Source: JAZLIT01 sp045617525 (GTDB lineage Bacteria; Bacillota; Bacilli; Bacillales_A; Planococcaceae). Taken from it: 64,000 nucleotides of DNA. A program made the position numbers and the translations under genes. The notes beneath the pieces were generated by a model that was given only the letters and a program-made list of their open reading frames with translations, had not been told where the DNA came from and made no database searches. This document shows positions 16,044 to 24,532 of this stretch, piece after piece (the stretch's first letter is position 1; every line of letters begins with the position of its first letter). The stretch is taken from contig JAZLIT010000217.1 in the NCBI GenBank assembly GCA_045617525.1, positions 34,949 to 98,948 on the forward strand, read 5' to 3'.

Positions 16044-17162
16044 GTGGAAAATGATACAAAAAAGCAAATTATGTTTGATAAAATGAAAGAACGAAAAAAA
16101 GAAGTGAAAATAGTACGGAGAATTGTTTTAGTTGTCGCGATTATCATTTTTGCGATAATTGGTATTGGAGGATATAGTGCCTACAATTATGTTACTGGCG
16201 CAATGAAACCGCTTGATGAAAAAGCGACAAACGGAATTGAAGTTGAGATTCCGATGGGGTCAGGTATTACAACGATTTCTCGTATTCTTGAAGAGAATGG
16301 GATTATTAAAAATCAAAAGGTTTTTAAATATTATACGAAATTTAAAAATGAATCTAAATTTCAAGCGGGTAATTATACACTGACGCAAGCGATGACGTTT
16401 GATGAAATTATTGAAAGCTTGAAAACCGGGCGCGTTTATCGCCAACCTCTTTTCTCAATGACAATTCCAGAAGGTTTAACACTGGAAGAAATTGCGGACC
16501 GCGTAGCGGAAAATACAAATCATTCAGCTGAAGAATTCATGGAAACAGCCACGAGTGAGGCATTCATAACACAAATGATGTCTAAGTACCCGGTGCTTAT
16601 TACGGAAGAAGTATTCGCTGAGAATATCCGTTATTCTTTAGAAGGCTATTTATATCCAGCAACGTACCCATTCTATGAAGAGAAACCATCAATAGCGACA
16701 ATTATTGAAACAATGATAAAAGAAATGGATTCATTGGTCACGGATTACAGTGCTGCGCTTGTAGATATGGACATGACTGTGCATCAATTCTTAACTTTTG
16801 CTTCCCTTTTAGAGGAAGAGGCTACAGCGCAAACGGACCGAGAAACAATTGCGAGTGTCTTTAATAACCGTTTAAGTATTGGCATGCCACTGCAAACAGA
16901 CCCAACTGTTTTATATGCGATTGGCTCTCATAAAGATCGTGTGCTTTATTCAGATTTGGAAATCGAAAATCCGTATAATACTTATAAAAATGTAGGGTTA
17001 ACACCTGGCCCTATCTCAGGAGCAGGGAAATCATCGCTAGAGGCTACAATTAGTCCTTCCAAAACGGATTACCTATACTTCTTAGCGGATCCTACAGGTA
17101 TGAATCACTTTGCAAAAACGTATGATGAACATTTGTCAAATATTGCTAAGTATTTACGCTAA
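16044..17162 (+). CDS. mltG: endolytic murein transglycosylase MltG (YceG-like)
   Basis: A membrane-anchored enzyme that cuts nascent glycan strands and ends their elongation. Visible: basic N-terminus, one membrane helix at about 24-44, LysM-like subdomain, and the YceG catalytic domain with ASLLEEEA (catalytic Glu257 by alignment to the E. coli motif) followed by SVFNNRLSIGMPLQTDPTV and the C-terminal NPYNTYKNVGLTPGPI signature. 372 aa. GTG start supported by AGGGGGGAAT. Same position as yrrL in B. subtilis. Confidence 0.95.
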   Translation: MENDTKKQIMFDKMKERKKEVKIVRRIVLVVAIIIFAIIGIGGYSAYNYVTGAMKPLDEKATNGIEVEIPMGSGITTISRILEENGIIKNQKVFKYYTKFKNESKFQAGNYTLTQAMTFDEIIESLKTGRVYRQPLFSMTIPEGLTLEEIADRVAENTNHSAEEFMETATSEAFITQMMSKYPVLITEEVFAENIRYSLEGYLYPATYPFYEEKPSIATIIETMIKEMDSLVTDYSAALVDMDMTVHQFLTFASLLEEEATAQTDRETIASVFNNRLSIGMPLQTDPTVLYAIGSHKDRVLYSDLEIENPYNTYKNVGLTPGPISGAGKSSLEATISPSKTDYLYFLADPTGMNHFAKTYDEHLSNIAKYLR

Positions 17163-17189
17163 TTGTTGCTAGTGAAATGAGTTAAAATA

Positions 17190-17234
17190 GTAGAGTGAGC
17201 GTATTGATTTGCAAATACGCTCACTCTATTTTTG
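17190..17234 (+). terminator. intrinsic terminator after mltG
   Basis: TAGAGTGAGCGTATT paired with AATACGCTCACTCTA (15 bp, 17191-17205 with 17214-17228), followed by a T run. Confidence 0.88.
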
Positions 17235-17563
17235 TGGAATCTATGTAATTATTAGGCGGATCTAAATATAGAATTAAAGAAAGTAAAGATTGTTCGCATT
17301 CTATCGCTATTCGTGCTATTATAAATTGTGATTTTTTGTCCTTATATATTTTAAATTGGTAGGCGCAAACATCGACGATTCGTCCTTTTGAGAGAATTAG
17401 ATTACTATTTAAAATTCGCTAAGAGAGTGCGATATCTAGGCTCTTTATGGGTTTTAAATGACCATCCAATTTATAAAAAAAGCAAACAATTTCTCATGCA
17501 TTATACAGTTTGAGAAATGTTTATTATGTTGATGGCGTCACAATAAAGCTGAGGGAGTTACTC
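17235..17563 (+). other. non-coding leader between mltG and trmR
   Basis: About 330 bases without a gene. It holds a probable promoter at 17293-17322 and an ATTTCTCA/TGAGAAAT hairpin (17489-17496 with 17511-17518) that has no T tail. If the promoter is right, trmR carries a leader of roughly 230 bases. I found no T-box core or riboswitch motif that I recognise. Confidence 0.5.
17293..17322 (+). promoter_or_regulatory. probable sigma-A promoter (extended -10) for trmR operon
   Basis: TGC-TATTAT is an extended -10 (17314-17322). A weak TTCGCA (17293-17298) lies 18 bases before the hexamer. Confidence 0.4.
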
Positions 17564-18196
17564 ATGGAATTATCAGATGCTTATATAGAATCTTTCATTC
17601 AAGAGAGAGAAGAATTACTTCTTGAGATGGAAGCTTTCGCGAAAGAACATCATGTGCCAATTATGCAATTATCTGGGATTGAAGCATTGAATCAGCTTCT
17701 ACGAATTCAAAAGCCAACGTCTATTTTAGAAATAGGCACTGCGATTGGCTACTCTGCAATTCGTATGGCAACTGCTCTACCTAAGACGAAAATTGTAACA
17801 ATCGAACGTGATAGAGAGCGTGTAGAATATGCGAAGCAGTTTATTGCACGTTCACAGGCTGCCAATCAAATAACGGTTATTGAAGGTGATGCGTTAGAAG
17901 TAGAGATCGAAGGTGAAGGATCTACTTTTGATGCTGTTTTTATTGATGCGGCTAAGGGCCAATATTTAAAGTTTTTTGAGAAATATTCACCATTAGTGCC
18001 GTCTGGCGGCGTTTTATACATTGATAATATGTATATGCATGGCCTTTCGGATTTAGACATTAAAGAAGTACCGAGAAGAAAACGGACGATGATTCGAAAT
18101 TTAAAGCAATTTTCTGAGTGGATTATGCAGCATCCAGACTATACGTCTGCATTTTTCCCAATCGGCGATGGCTTATTAATTTGTTTGAAGAGGTGA
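17564..18196 (+). CDS. trmR: tRNA 5-hydroxyuridine methyltransferase TrmR (YrrM)
   Basis: An SAM-dependent O-methyltransferase of the catechol-methyltransferase fold; in B. subtilis TrmR converts ho5U34 of tRNA to mo5U34. Visible: SAM motif ILEIGTAIGYSAIRMA, acidic IVTIERD, VFIDAAKGQY and YIDNMYMHG metal/active-site region, and PIGDGLLICLK at the C-terminus. 210 aa from ATG 17564, which has AGGGAG at proper spacing; the frame stays open 18 codons upstream. It is followed immediately by the two peptidase-U32 genes that make ho5U, so substrate-making and methylating genes are adjacent. Confidence 0.92.
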   Translation: MELSDAYIESFIQEREELLLEMEAFAKEHHVPIMQLSGIEALNQLLRIQKPTSILEIGTAIGYSAIRMATALPKTKIVTIERDRERVEYAKQFIARSQAANQITVIEGDALEVEIEGEGSTFDAVFIDAAKGQYLKFFEKYSPLVPSGGVLYIDNMYMHGLSDLDIKEVPRRKRTMIRNLKQFSEWIMQHPDYTSAFFPIGDGLLICLKR

Positions 18197-18201
18197 CCAC
18201 G

Positions 18202-19134
18202 ATGAAAAAACCAGAATTATTAGTAACGCCGCTTTCTGTTGATCATGTAAAAGATTTACTTGAAGCAGGTGCAGATGCATTTGTAATAGGTGAGCAAAAA
18301 TTTGGTCTACGTTTAGCTGGAGATTTTTCCGTAGTCGAGGTTGAAGAAGCGACTGCTTTAATTCATGCTGCTGGTAAAAAAGTATATGTAGCGGTGAACG
18401 CGATCTTCCATAATGATCGTTTAGAAGCATTAGATATATATTTACAAGAAATGCAACGAATTGGCGTTGATGCATTACTATTTGGTGATCCAGCAGTAGT
18501 TGTAGCTGTGCGTGAATTAGGGATTACGATTCCATTACACTGGAGTGCTGAGACAATCGCGACAAACTGGTTCCAAGTAAATTATTGGGGATTGCGTGGT
18601 TCGAAGCGTACAGTTCTTGCACGTGAGCTTTCAGTTGATGAAGTACTTGAAATTAAAGAAAACACAAAGCATGAAATTGAAGTGCAAGTGCACGGTATGA
18701 CATGTATGTTCCAATCAAAACGTTCACTATTAGGAAATTATTTCTTATACCGTGAAGAAGCGTTGGAAATTGAAAATCGTAAAGATAATAAAAATATGTT
18801 CTTACATGATAAAGAACGTAAAAATAAATACCCAATTTATGAAGATGTAAATGGTACGCATATTTTTTCTCCAACAGATATGTGTATTATCGAAGAATTA
18901 ACAGAGCTTTTTGAAGCAGGTGTAGATTCATTCAAAATTGACGGTGTACTCCAATCATATGACTATGTTGTAACGGTGACAAACTTATATCGTCAAGCAA
19001 TCGATGCATACTTCGATAATGGTGAAGATGCGTATGAAGATATAAAAGAAAGCCTATTTGAGCAAGTAGAAGCAATTCAACCGGCATTACGACCGTTAGA
19101 TACAGGCTTCATCTTTAAAGAGACAGTCTACTAA
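18202..19134 (+). CDS. trhP1: tRNA U34 hydroxylation protein TrhP1 (YrrN, peptidase U32 family)
   Basis: Peptidase-U32-family protein, 310 aa. In B. subtilis YrrN/YrrO (TrhP1/TrhP2) take part in prephenate-dependent 5-hydroxylation of wobble uridine. Visible: PELLVTPLSVDHVKDLLEAG, GADAFVIGEQKFGLR, the family stretch EIEVQVHGMTCMFQSKRSLL, and FKIDGVLQSYDYV, the counterpart of LKVEGRMKS in longer members. I start at 18202 (GAGGTGACCACG upstream); the frame also reads back through the trmR 3' end. Lacks the C-terminal extension of TrhP2. Confidence 0.9.
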   Translation: MKKPELLVTPLSVDHVKDLLEAGADAFVIGEQKFGLRLAGDFSVVEVEEATALIHAAGKKVYVAVNAIFHNDRLEALDIYLQEMQRIGVDALLFGDPAVVVAVRELGITIPLHWSAETIATNWFQVNYWGLRGSKRTVLARELSVDEVLEIKENTKHEIEVQVHGMTCMFQSKRSLLGNYFLYREEALEIENRKDNKNMFLHDKERKNKYPIYEDVNGTHIFSPTDMCIIEELTELFEAGVDSFKIDGVLQSYDYVVTVTNLYRQAIDAYFDNGEDAYEDIKESLFEQVEAIQPALRPLDTGFIFKETVY

Positions 19135-19146
19135 GGGGGAGCAATT

Positions 19147-20427
19147 GTGGCATTACAATTAATTCAAAATGAAAAAATTCGTGAAGTCGTGAATGGCAGA
19201 ACTGTTATCACGAAAAAACCTGAGTTACTTGCTCCAGCTGGTAACTTAGAAAAGCTAAAAGTAGCGGTACATTACGGTGCTGACGCAGTATTTATCGGTG
19301 GGCAAGAGTTCGGCTTACGTTCAAGTGCGGGTAACTTTACTATCGATCAAATGCGCGAAGGTGTCGAGTTCGCTCATAAGTACGGCGCGGTTATTTACGT
19401 AACAACAAATATTTTTGCGCATAATGAAAATATGGACGGTCTTGAAGAATACCTTCAAGCAATTGAAGGCGCTGGCGTTAAAGGGATTATCGTAGCGGAT
19501 CCTTTAATTATTGAAACATGTAAAAAAGCGGCTCCTAAGTTAGAAATCCACTTATCAACACAGCAGTCTTTATCGAACTGGAAAGCTGTGAAGTATTGGA
19601 AGGACGAAGGTTTAGAACGTGTTGTACTTGCTCGTGAAGTTGGCGGCGAAGAAATGCGTAAAATGAAAGAGGAAGTAGACATAGAAATCGAAGCATTCGT
19701 GCACGGTGCAATGTGTATCGCTTACTCTGGTCGTTGTACATTATCAAACCATATGACCGCACGTGACTCAAATCGTGGTGGTTGTTGCCAATCTTGTCGT
19801 TGGGACTATGACCTTTACGAAGAAAAAGACGGCGAAGAAGTAGCTTTATTCAATGAAACGGACGCACCATTTGCAATGAGCCCGAAAGATTTAAAATTAA
19901 TCGAATCAATACCTCACATGATTGAGTTAGGGATTGATTCATTAAAAGTGGAAGGCCGTATGAAATCAATTCATTACGTAGCAACTGTAATGTCTGTTTA
20001 TCGTAAAGTAATTGATGCATATTGCGCAGACCCTGAAAATTTTGAAATTAAAAAAGAGTGGTTAGAAGAATTATCGCGATGTGCAAACCGTGATACTGAT
20101 TCATCATTTTTTGAAGGTGAGCCAAGTTACAAACAGCAAATGTTTGGCACGCATTCACATAAATTAGAGTGGGATTTCGCAGGTTTTGTCATGGACTATG
20201 ATGCAAAAACGCAAATGGTAACGATGGAACAGCGCAACAACTTTAAACCAGGCAATACAGTAGAGTTTTTCGGTCCTAACCTTGAAACATTCAAAATGAC
20301 TGTTGGCCAAATATGGGATGAGAAGGGTGCTGAGCTAGATGTAGCCCGCCACCCATTACAAATTATAAAATTCAAAGTAGATCGCCCATTATCGAAATTC
20401 GATATGATGCGAAAGGAGACGAAGTAA
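19147..20427 (+). CDS. trhP2: tRNA U34 hydroxylation protein TrhP2 (YrrO, peptidase U32 family)
   Basis: 426-aa U32-family protein, partner of TrhP1. Visible: KKPELLAPAGNLEKLKVAVH, GADAVFIGGQEFGLRSSAGN, FVHGAMCIAYSGRCTLSN, a cysteine cluster GGCCQSCRWDY of the kind tied to Fe-S binding in this family, DSLKVEGRMKS, and a C-terminal beta-domain. The GTG start is preceded by AAGGGGGAG. The udk start follows its stop codon directly, so translation is likely coupled. Confidence 0.93.
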   Translation: MALQLIQNEKIREVVNGRTVITKKPELLAPAGNLEKLKVAVHYGADAVFIGGQEFGLRSSAGNFTIDQMREGVEFAHKYGAVIYVTTNIFAHNENMDGLEEYLQAIEGAGVKGIIVADPLIIETCKKAAPKLEIHLSTQQSLSNWKAVKYWKDEGLERVVLAREVGGEEMRKMKEEVDIEIEAFVHGAMCIAYSGRCTLSNHMTARDSNRGGCCQSCRWDYDLYEEKDGEEVALFNETDAPFAMSPKDLKLIESIPHMIELGIDSLKVEGRMKSIHYVATVMSVYRKVIDAYCADPENFEIKKEWLEELSRCANRDTDSSFFEGEPSYKQQMFGTHSHKLEWDFAGFVMDYDAKTQMVTMEQRNNFKPGNTVEFFGPNLETFKMTVGQIWDEKGAELDVARHPLQIIKFKVDRPLSKFDMMRKETK

Positions 20428-21063
20428 ATGACAAAGCGTCCAGTAGTCATCGGCATAGCTGGTGGTTCATGTTCAGGTAAAACAACGGTGACACGTGCCA
20501 TTTATGATGTTTTCCGAGATCATTCTGTCGTAGTAATTGAACAGGATTATTATTACAAAGATCAGAGTCATATGACATATGAAGAGCGTCTTTCCACAAA
20601 TTATGATCATCCGTTAGCATTTGATACGGATTTATTAATTGACAATGTGAAGGAATTACTAAAATATAACCCGATTGAAAAGCCAGTGTATGATTATGTA
20701 GCGCATACACGTGCGAAGGAAGTCATTCCTGTCCAGCCAAAAGATGTTATTATTATTGAGGGTATTCTAGTGTTAGAAGATAAACGTTTACGTGATTTAA
20801 TGGATATTAAATTATTTGTGGATACAGATTCAGATTTACGTATTATTCGTCGTATTCAGCGTGATATTGAAGAGCGTGGCCGTACAGCGGATTCGGTAAT
20901 TGATCAGTATTTAACAGCCGTGCGTCCAATGCATAATATGTTCATTGAACCGACGAAAAGATATGCAGATGTAATTATTCCAGAAGGTGGCGGAAATGAA
21001 GTTGCCATCGACTTAATGGTTACAAAAATTAAAACAATTCTTGAAACTGACTCTATTGTGTAA
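20428..21063 (+). CDS. udk: uridine kinase
   Basis: Phosphorylates uridine and cytidine to UMP and CMP with ATP or GTP (pyrimidine salvage). Visible: P-loop GIAGGSCSGKTT at about residues 9-20, EQDYYYKD, YDHPLAFDTDLL, DVIIIEGILVL Walker-B-like segment, and the lid RRIQRDIEERGRT. 211 aa. Start codon abuts the trhP2 stop, with AAAGGAG inside the trhP2 3' end. Fits the yrrO-udk-greA order of B. subtilis. Confidence 0.97.
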   Translation: MTKRPVVIGIAGGSCSGKTTVTRAIYDVFRDHSVVVIEQDYYYKDQSHMTYEERLSTNYDHPLAFDTDLLIDNVKELLKYNPIEKPVYDYVAHTRAKEVIPVQPKDVIIIEGILVLEDKRLRDLMDIKLFVDTDSDLRIIRRIQRDIEERGRTADSVIDQYLTAVRPMHNMFIEPTKRYADVIIPEGGGNEVAIDLMVTKIKTILETDSIV

Positions 21064-21324
21064 TATGATGGGTAAGTATTTACAATATTTACATTATTAA
21101 AATGAGTGAATTGCTCATTATATAACACATTTCTAAATTCGGCCTTTAGTGTTTTGTATGTGCGCCATTCTATTTGCATAGAGTGGTTCATATGCTTTCA
21201 TTAAATGCCGGGTTTTATACTATGTGTCGCATTTTTCTACATATAAAATGGAGTCGATTGCATAGAAGGTAGAGTCTTGTGTAAAATTTTATTATTATTT
21301 GTATATAATTAAGGAGTGAGTGCT

Positions 21325-21810
21325 TTGTCAATCGAAAAACAATTCCCAATGACGTTAGCTGGGAAAGCAAAATTAGAGGATGAATTAAACCAATTAAAAA
21401 CTGTTAAGCGTCCTGAAGTAGTAGATCGTATTAAAGTAGCACGTTCTTTTGGAGACCTTTCTGAGAACTCTGAGTATGATTCGGCGAAAGAAGAGCAAGG
21501 ATTTGTTGAAGGTCGTATTTCTGCGATTGAATCTATGCTAAACAATGCTGTAATCATTACAGAAGATGACACAAATTCAGCTGTATCTTTAGGGAAAACA
21601 GTAACATTTGTTGAAATTATTAACGGTAAAAAAGAGGACTTCAAAGAGTCTTACACAATCGTAGGTTCAGCAGAAGCGGATCCACTTGAAGGATTAATTT
21701 CGAATGATTCTCCTATCGCACGTGCATTAATGGGCTGCCAAGTAGAAGATCGCGTTAAATTATTAACTCCAGGCGGCGAGATGGAAGTTGAAATCTTAGA
21801 AATTAAATAA
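21325..21810 (+). CDS. greA: transcription elongation factor GreA
   Basis: GreA binds the RNA polymerase secondary channel and stimulates cleavage of backtracked RNA. Visible: N-terminal coiled coil with the tip FGDLSENSEYDSAKEEQ (acidic pair D and E) and the C-terminal FKBP-like domain (GLISNDSPIARALMG). 161 aa from a TTG at 21325, eight bases after AAGGAG; this gives (M)SIEKQFPMT, matching the family N-terminus. A GTG at 21316 lies in the SD and is rejected. The 261 bases between udk and greA hold one 9-bp hairpin (21165-21186) without T tail and no promoter I trust. Confidence 0.95.
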   Translation: MSIEKQFPMTLAGKAKLEDELNQLKTVKRPEVVDRIKVARSFGDLSENSEYDSAKEEQGFVEGRISAIESMLNNAVIITEDDTNSAVSLGKTVTFVEIINGKKEDFKESYTIVGSAEADPLEGLISNDSPIARALMGCQVEDRVKLLTPGGEMEVEILEIK

Positions 21811-21834
21811 ATTGGGTTGTTTTTAACCCGGTGT

Positions 21835-21876
21835 AAAAAATTGCTATCCATTATAAATGAATAGCAATTTTTTTTT
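21835..21876 (+). terminator. intrinsic terminator after greA
   Basis: AAATTGCTATnCATT/AATGAATAGCAATTT stem followed by nine T; flanking A run could make it bidirectional. Confidence 0.85.
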
Positions 21877-21967
21877 CATATGAGCGTCTTTTTATTTCCA
21901 TAAAATAGAACTACAAAATGGATAGCTGTGCTGATAAAATAGAGTTGAATGTTAGGAGGGGTTACGA

Positions 21968-22648
21968 ATGGGACAGGAAGAGGAGTATTTAAAAAGACCG
22001 CAGAAAAATCGTCGTCGATCAACGAAGAAAAGTGGTGGAAACCACCTATTAAATGTGTTGATTATAGTGGTAGCACTGTTAATAGTGATTAGCTTAGTGT
22101 TAATAATTACAAATGATGATGTGAAAAATGAAATTAAAAATCCAAACCCTGCGGAACAATTACATGCATCTGAGGAAGCCGGTAGTGGGACAGATGAAGA
22201 CCAAAGCGAACAAGAGGATTCTAGTGAGCAAGAGAATGTAAATGGTCATGAAGAGGAACAACAAAGTTCAGAGGCAACCGAAAATCAAACAGAGGCAGGT
22301 AAACAATCGATTACATACTATGAATCAACAGATCCTATTGTAACGCTTGCCTGGATTGACGCAGAATGGGCCCCGTATGCCACAGAACAGACAGGACCAC
22401 ACACGTCGAAATTTGATCGTGAACATATTGATTATCAAGAGAAGCTGAAGCTACTCTATCGTGATACTGGACTTACTGAGGGAACGAGTATTGTTTGGAA
22501 TGTGAAAAATAGTGATGGAGATGCAATTGCAGTTATTTCATCAAATGACAAGCAAACAATTTACCGTTTATCGATGCAGTGGGTGGCAGACACAGGGTGG
22601 AAAACGTTGCTAATTGAACAGTTAAATTCATTAGAAGGTGCTTATTAG
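21968..22648 (+). CDS. yrrS: YrrS-like membrane-anchored protein (DUF1510)
   Basis: 226 aa: basic cytoplasmic N-terminus, one membrane helix at about 28-47, a low-complexity Glu/Gln/Ser linker (about 60-115), and a C-terminal extracytoplasmic domain (WNVKNSDGDAIAVISSN, WVADTGWKTLLIEQ) typical of DUF1510. Function unknown; in B. subtilis yrrS neighbours the penicillin-binding protein gene pbpI and mtnN, but pbpI is not present here. AGGAGGGG precedes the ATG. Confidence 0.85.
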   Translation: MGQEEEYLKRPQKNRRRSTKKSGGNHLLNVLIIVVALLIVISLVLIITNDDVKNEIKNPNPAEQLHASEEAGSGTDEDQSEQEDSSEQENVNGHEEEQQSSEATENQTEAGKQSITYYESTDPIVTLAWIDAEWAPYATEQTGPHTSKFDREHIDYQEKLKLLYRDTGLTEGTSIVWNVKNSDGDAIAVISSNDKQTIYRLSMQWVADTGWKTLLIEQLNSLEGAY

Positions 22649-22722
22649 GATAGTATTCCTTGACGAATGCCGCGACATTGCTTATTTTAAGAGAAGTGGT
22701 TATTTGAATTGGAGGAAACAAC

Positions 22723-23415
22723 ATGAAAATCGCAGTAATTGGTGCAATGGAGCAAGAAGTAGAACTTCTTAGGGCAGCATTAGAAAATATAAAGACTGAA
22801 ACAATAGCAAATAGTGAATATACAACAGGAACTTATGATGGTAAGGAAGTTGTATTGTTAAAAAGTGGAATTGGTAAAGTGAATGCCGCAATGTCTACAA
22901 CAATTTTATTAGAAAAGTATCAACCAGATGTAGTTATTAATACCGGTTCAGCAGGTGGATTTGATGAGTCGCTTGAAGTAGGTGCGGTTGTAATTTCCGA
23001 TGAAGTTCGTCATCATGATGTTGATGTAACGATTTTTGGCTATGAAGTGGGGCAAATGGCGGGTATGCCTGCTGCTTATCTTTCGGATCTAAAGTTAATG
23101 GAAATCGCGAAACAAGCGGTTCAAGAAGTTGGACAACATCAGTACGGTGTTGGGCTAATATGTTCTGGCGATGTATTTATGAATGACCCAGCGCGTGTAG
23201 CGACTGTTCGTGAGCACTTCCCAACAATGAAGGCTGTCGAAATGGAAGCTGCAGCAGTAGCGCAGGTTTGCTATCAATTTGGAACGCCATTCGTAGTTAT
23301 TCGTGCGCTTTCTGATATTGCAGGTAAGGAATCGAATATTAGCTTTGATGAATTTTTGCCAACTGCAGCGAAACATTCAACTGAAATTGTGTTAAAAGCG
23401 ATTACGAAACTATAA
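22723..23415 (+). CDS. mtnN: 5'-methylthioadenosine/S-adenosylhomocysteine nucleosidase
   Basis: Hydrolyses MTA and SAH to adenine plus the thioribose or ribosylhomocysteine (SAM by-product recycling). Visible: MKIAVIGAMEQEVELL with catalytic Glu12, INTGSAGGFDESLEVGAVV, CSGDVFMND, AVEMEAAAVAQV and RALSDIAG with the general-acid aspartate. 230 aa, full length. GGAGG precedes the ATG. The downstream mccA/mccB reverse-transsulfuration genes of B. subtilis are absent here. Confidence 0.97.
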   Translation: MKIAVIGAMEQEVELLRAALENIKTETIANSEYTTGTYDGKEVVLLKSGIGKVNAAMSTTILLEKYQPDVVINTGSAGGFDESLEVGAVVISDEVRHHDVDVTIFGYEVGQMAGMPAAYLSDLKLMEIAKQAVQEVGQHQYGVGLICSGDVFMNDPARVATVREHFPTMKAVEMEAAAVAQVCYQFGTPFVVIRALSDIAGKESNISFDEFLPTAAKHSTEIVLKAITKL

Positions 23416-23464
23416 TTCGTCGTAAATTCATACTTTCTGAAATTCCTGTGATGAATTTCACAGT

Positions 23465-23492
23465 TTGGAATTCTGCTACATGATAAGATAAT
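23465..23492 (+). promoter_or_regulatory. possible sigma-A promoter of the 28-aa ORF
   Basis: TTGGAA (23465-23470), 16-base spacer, GATAAT (23487-23492), 38 bases before the small ORF start. Confidence 0.4.
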
Positions 23493-23530
23493 TTCATAAA
23501 TAGTTATCTTTCATAAGGGGAGGATTCAAA

Positions 23531-23617
23531 ATGGTGTTTTTATTAGTTTCTATATTAGCGATTACAACGCTAGTAGGATTATTTATTTTTGCAGGACTTG
23601 AAGAAGATACAATTTAA
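23531..23617 (+). CDS. predicted 28-aa single-helix membrane miniprotein
   Basis: A very short frame with a strong SD (AGGGGAGGA, seven bases before the ATG), its own possible promoter and its own terminator 5 bases after the stop. The protein is a hydrophobic helix of about 20 residues (VFLLVSILAITTLVGLFIF) ending in an acidic tail (LEEDTI). Placement of signals on both sides argues that it is expressed. I cannot name it; function unknown. Small single-helix proteins often regulate membrane enzymes, which is only a possibility here. Confidence 0.65.
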   Translation: MVFLLVSILAITTLVGLFIFAGLEEDTI

Positions 23618-23622
23618 ATTGG

Positions 23623-23666
23623 AGGTGTGATTTTTGCTAATGGCAATAATCACACCTTTATTTTAT
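23623..23666 (+). terminator. intrinsic terminator after the 28-aa ORF
   Basis: AGGTGTGATT/AATCACACCT stem with an inner TTGC/GCAA pair, followed by TTTATTTTAT. It reaches the 3' end of the converging sigK gene. Confidence 0.75.
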
Positions 23667-24397
23667 AGTGTAAATGTGCTCGAAGAATCGTTATTTTGCA
23701 TGTCCTCTGCAAGTTGAAATTGCTGATAAAGCTTAATAAGTGCCCTTTTTTCAATGCGTGATACATAGCTCCTAGAAATCGTTAATTTTTTAGCGATTTC
23801 TTTTTGGGTGTGGGGATTTTGGTTGAAGAGACCGAAACGGTACATAATAATTTCTAATTCACGTTCATCAAGAACTTCTAAATTGTCATAAAGCTTTTTT
23901 AATAAGTCTTTATCTTCAATTTGCTCTAGGGCGGATTTTTCGTCGAGTTGTAATAAATCACGAATCATTAAAGATTGCCCCTCGCGATCAACACCGATCG
24001 GCTCAAATAATGAAATATCTCGTTGTACCTTTTTTTGAGCACGCAAATGCATTAAAATTTCATTCTCGATACAACGTGCGGCGTATGTGGCGAGTTTTGT
24101 CTTTTTGTCGGGGGTATAGCTACTGATGGCTTTTATTAAGCCAATCGTACCTATGGAAATATAGTCGTCGATTTGCTCGTGTGAAGGATGGAATTTTTTG
24201 ATTACATGTGCGACAAGCCTCATGTTCCGTTCGATTAATGTAATACGAGCGGCCTCATCACCTTGTAAATATTTGCCAATGACGATTTTTTCTTCTTCAG
24301 GGGAGAGTGGTTTGAAAAAACTTTGCCCTTTTAAATAGCCGAGAAATGAGGGGAAATCAAGCCAGACATGTAGTAATGCCCATACAATGGAACTCAA
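23663..24397 (-). CDS. sigK: sporulation sigma factor SigK (pro-sigma-K), uninterrupted
   Basis: Late mother-cell sigma factor. Visible: a hydrophobic N-terminal pro-sequence (about 1-22, SSIVWALLHVWLDFPSFLGYL) expected to be removed by SpoIVFB, region 2 (NMRLVAHVIKKF, ISIGTIGLIKAISSY, KLATYAARCIENEILMHLRA), and region 4 with the helix-turn-helix TQKEIAKKLTISRSYVSRIEKRAL. 244 aa in one frame: no skin-type element splits it as in B. subtilis. The start is TTG (24397) with AAAGGAAG seven bases upstream. A sigma-E-like promoter sits just before it. Confidence 0.93.
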   Translation of the reverse strand: MSSIVWALLHVWLDFPSFLGYLKGQSFFKPLSPEEEKIVIGKYLQGDEAARITLIERNMRLVAHVIKKFHPSHEQIDDYISIGTIGLIKAISSYTPDKKTKLATYAARCIENEILMHLRAQKKVQRDISLFEPIGVDREGQSLMIRDLLQLDEKSALEQIEDKDLLKKLYDNLEVLDERELEIIMYRFGLFNQNPHTQKEIAKKLTISRSYVSRIEKRALIKLYQQFQLAEDMQNNDSSSTFTL

Positions 24398-24421
24398 AAG
24401 CAGACTTCCTTTCTTTTTAGC

Positions 24422-24450
24422 AGAATATGTCGAAGAAAGGAAAACTATGA
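24422..24450 (-). promoter_or_regulatory. sigma-E-like promoter of sigK
   Basis: On the reverse strand: TCATAGT (-35, 6/7 to TCATATT), 14-base spacer, CATATTCT (-10, 6/8 to CATACAmT). It predicts a leader of about 18 bases. In B. subtilis sigK is transcribed by sigma-E with SpoIIID. Confidence 0.5.
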
Positions 24451-24491
24451 TACTTAGGTGATATTTAGTGTGGCAGTATTTTTAGTAAATG

Positions 24492-24524
24492 AAAAAGCTA
24501 ACAGTCCATCGGGGACTGTTAGCT
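24492..24524 (-). terminator. intrinsic terminator after pssA
   Basis: GCTAACAGTCC/GGACTGTTAGC stem; on the reverse strand it is followed by TTTTTC. Ends the pssA transcript before sigK. Confidence 0.8.
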
Positions 24525-24532
24525 TCTATAGC

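Noticed and set aside
21304..21309. Perfect TATAAT just before greA
   Set aside because: It would place the transcript start inside the greA SD, and there is no good -35 at 16-18 bases.
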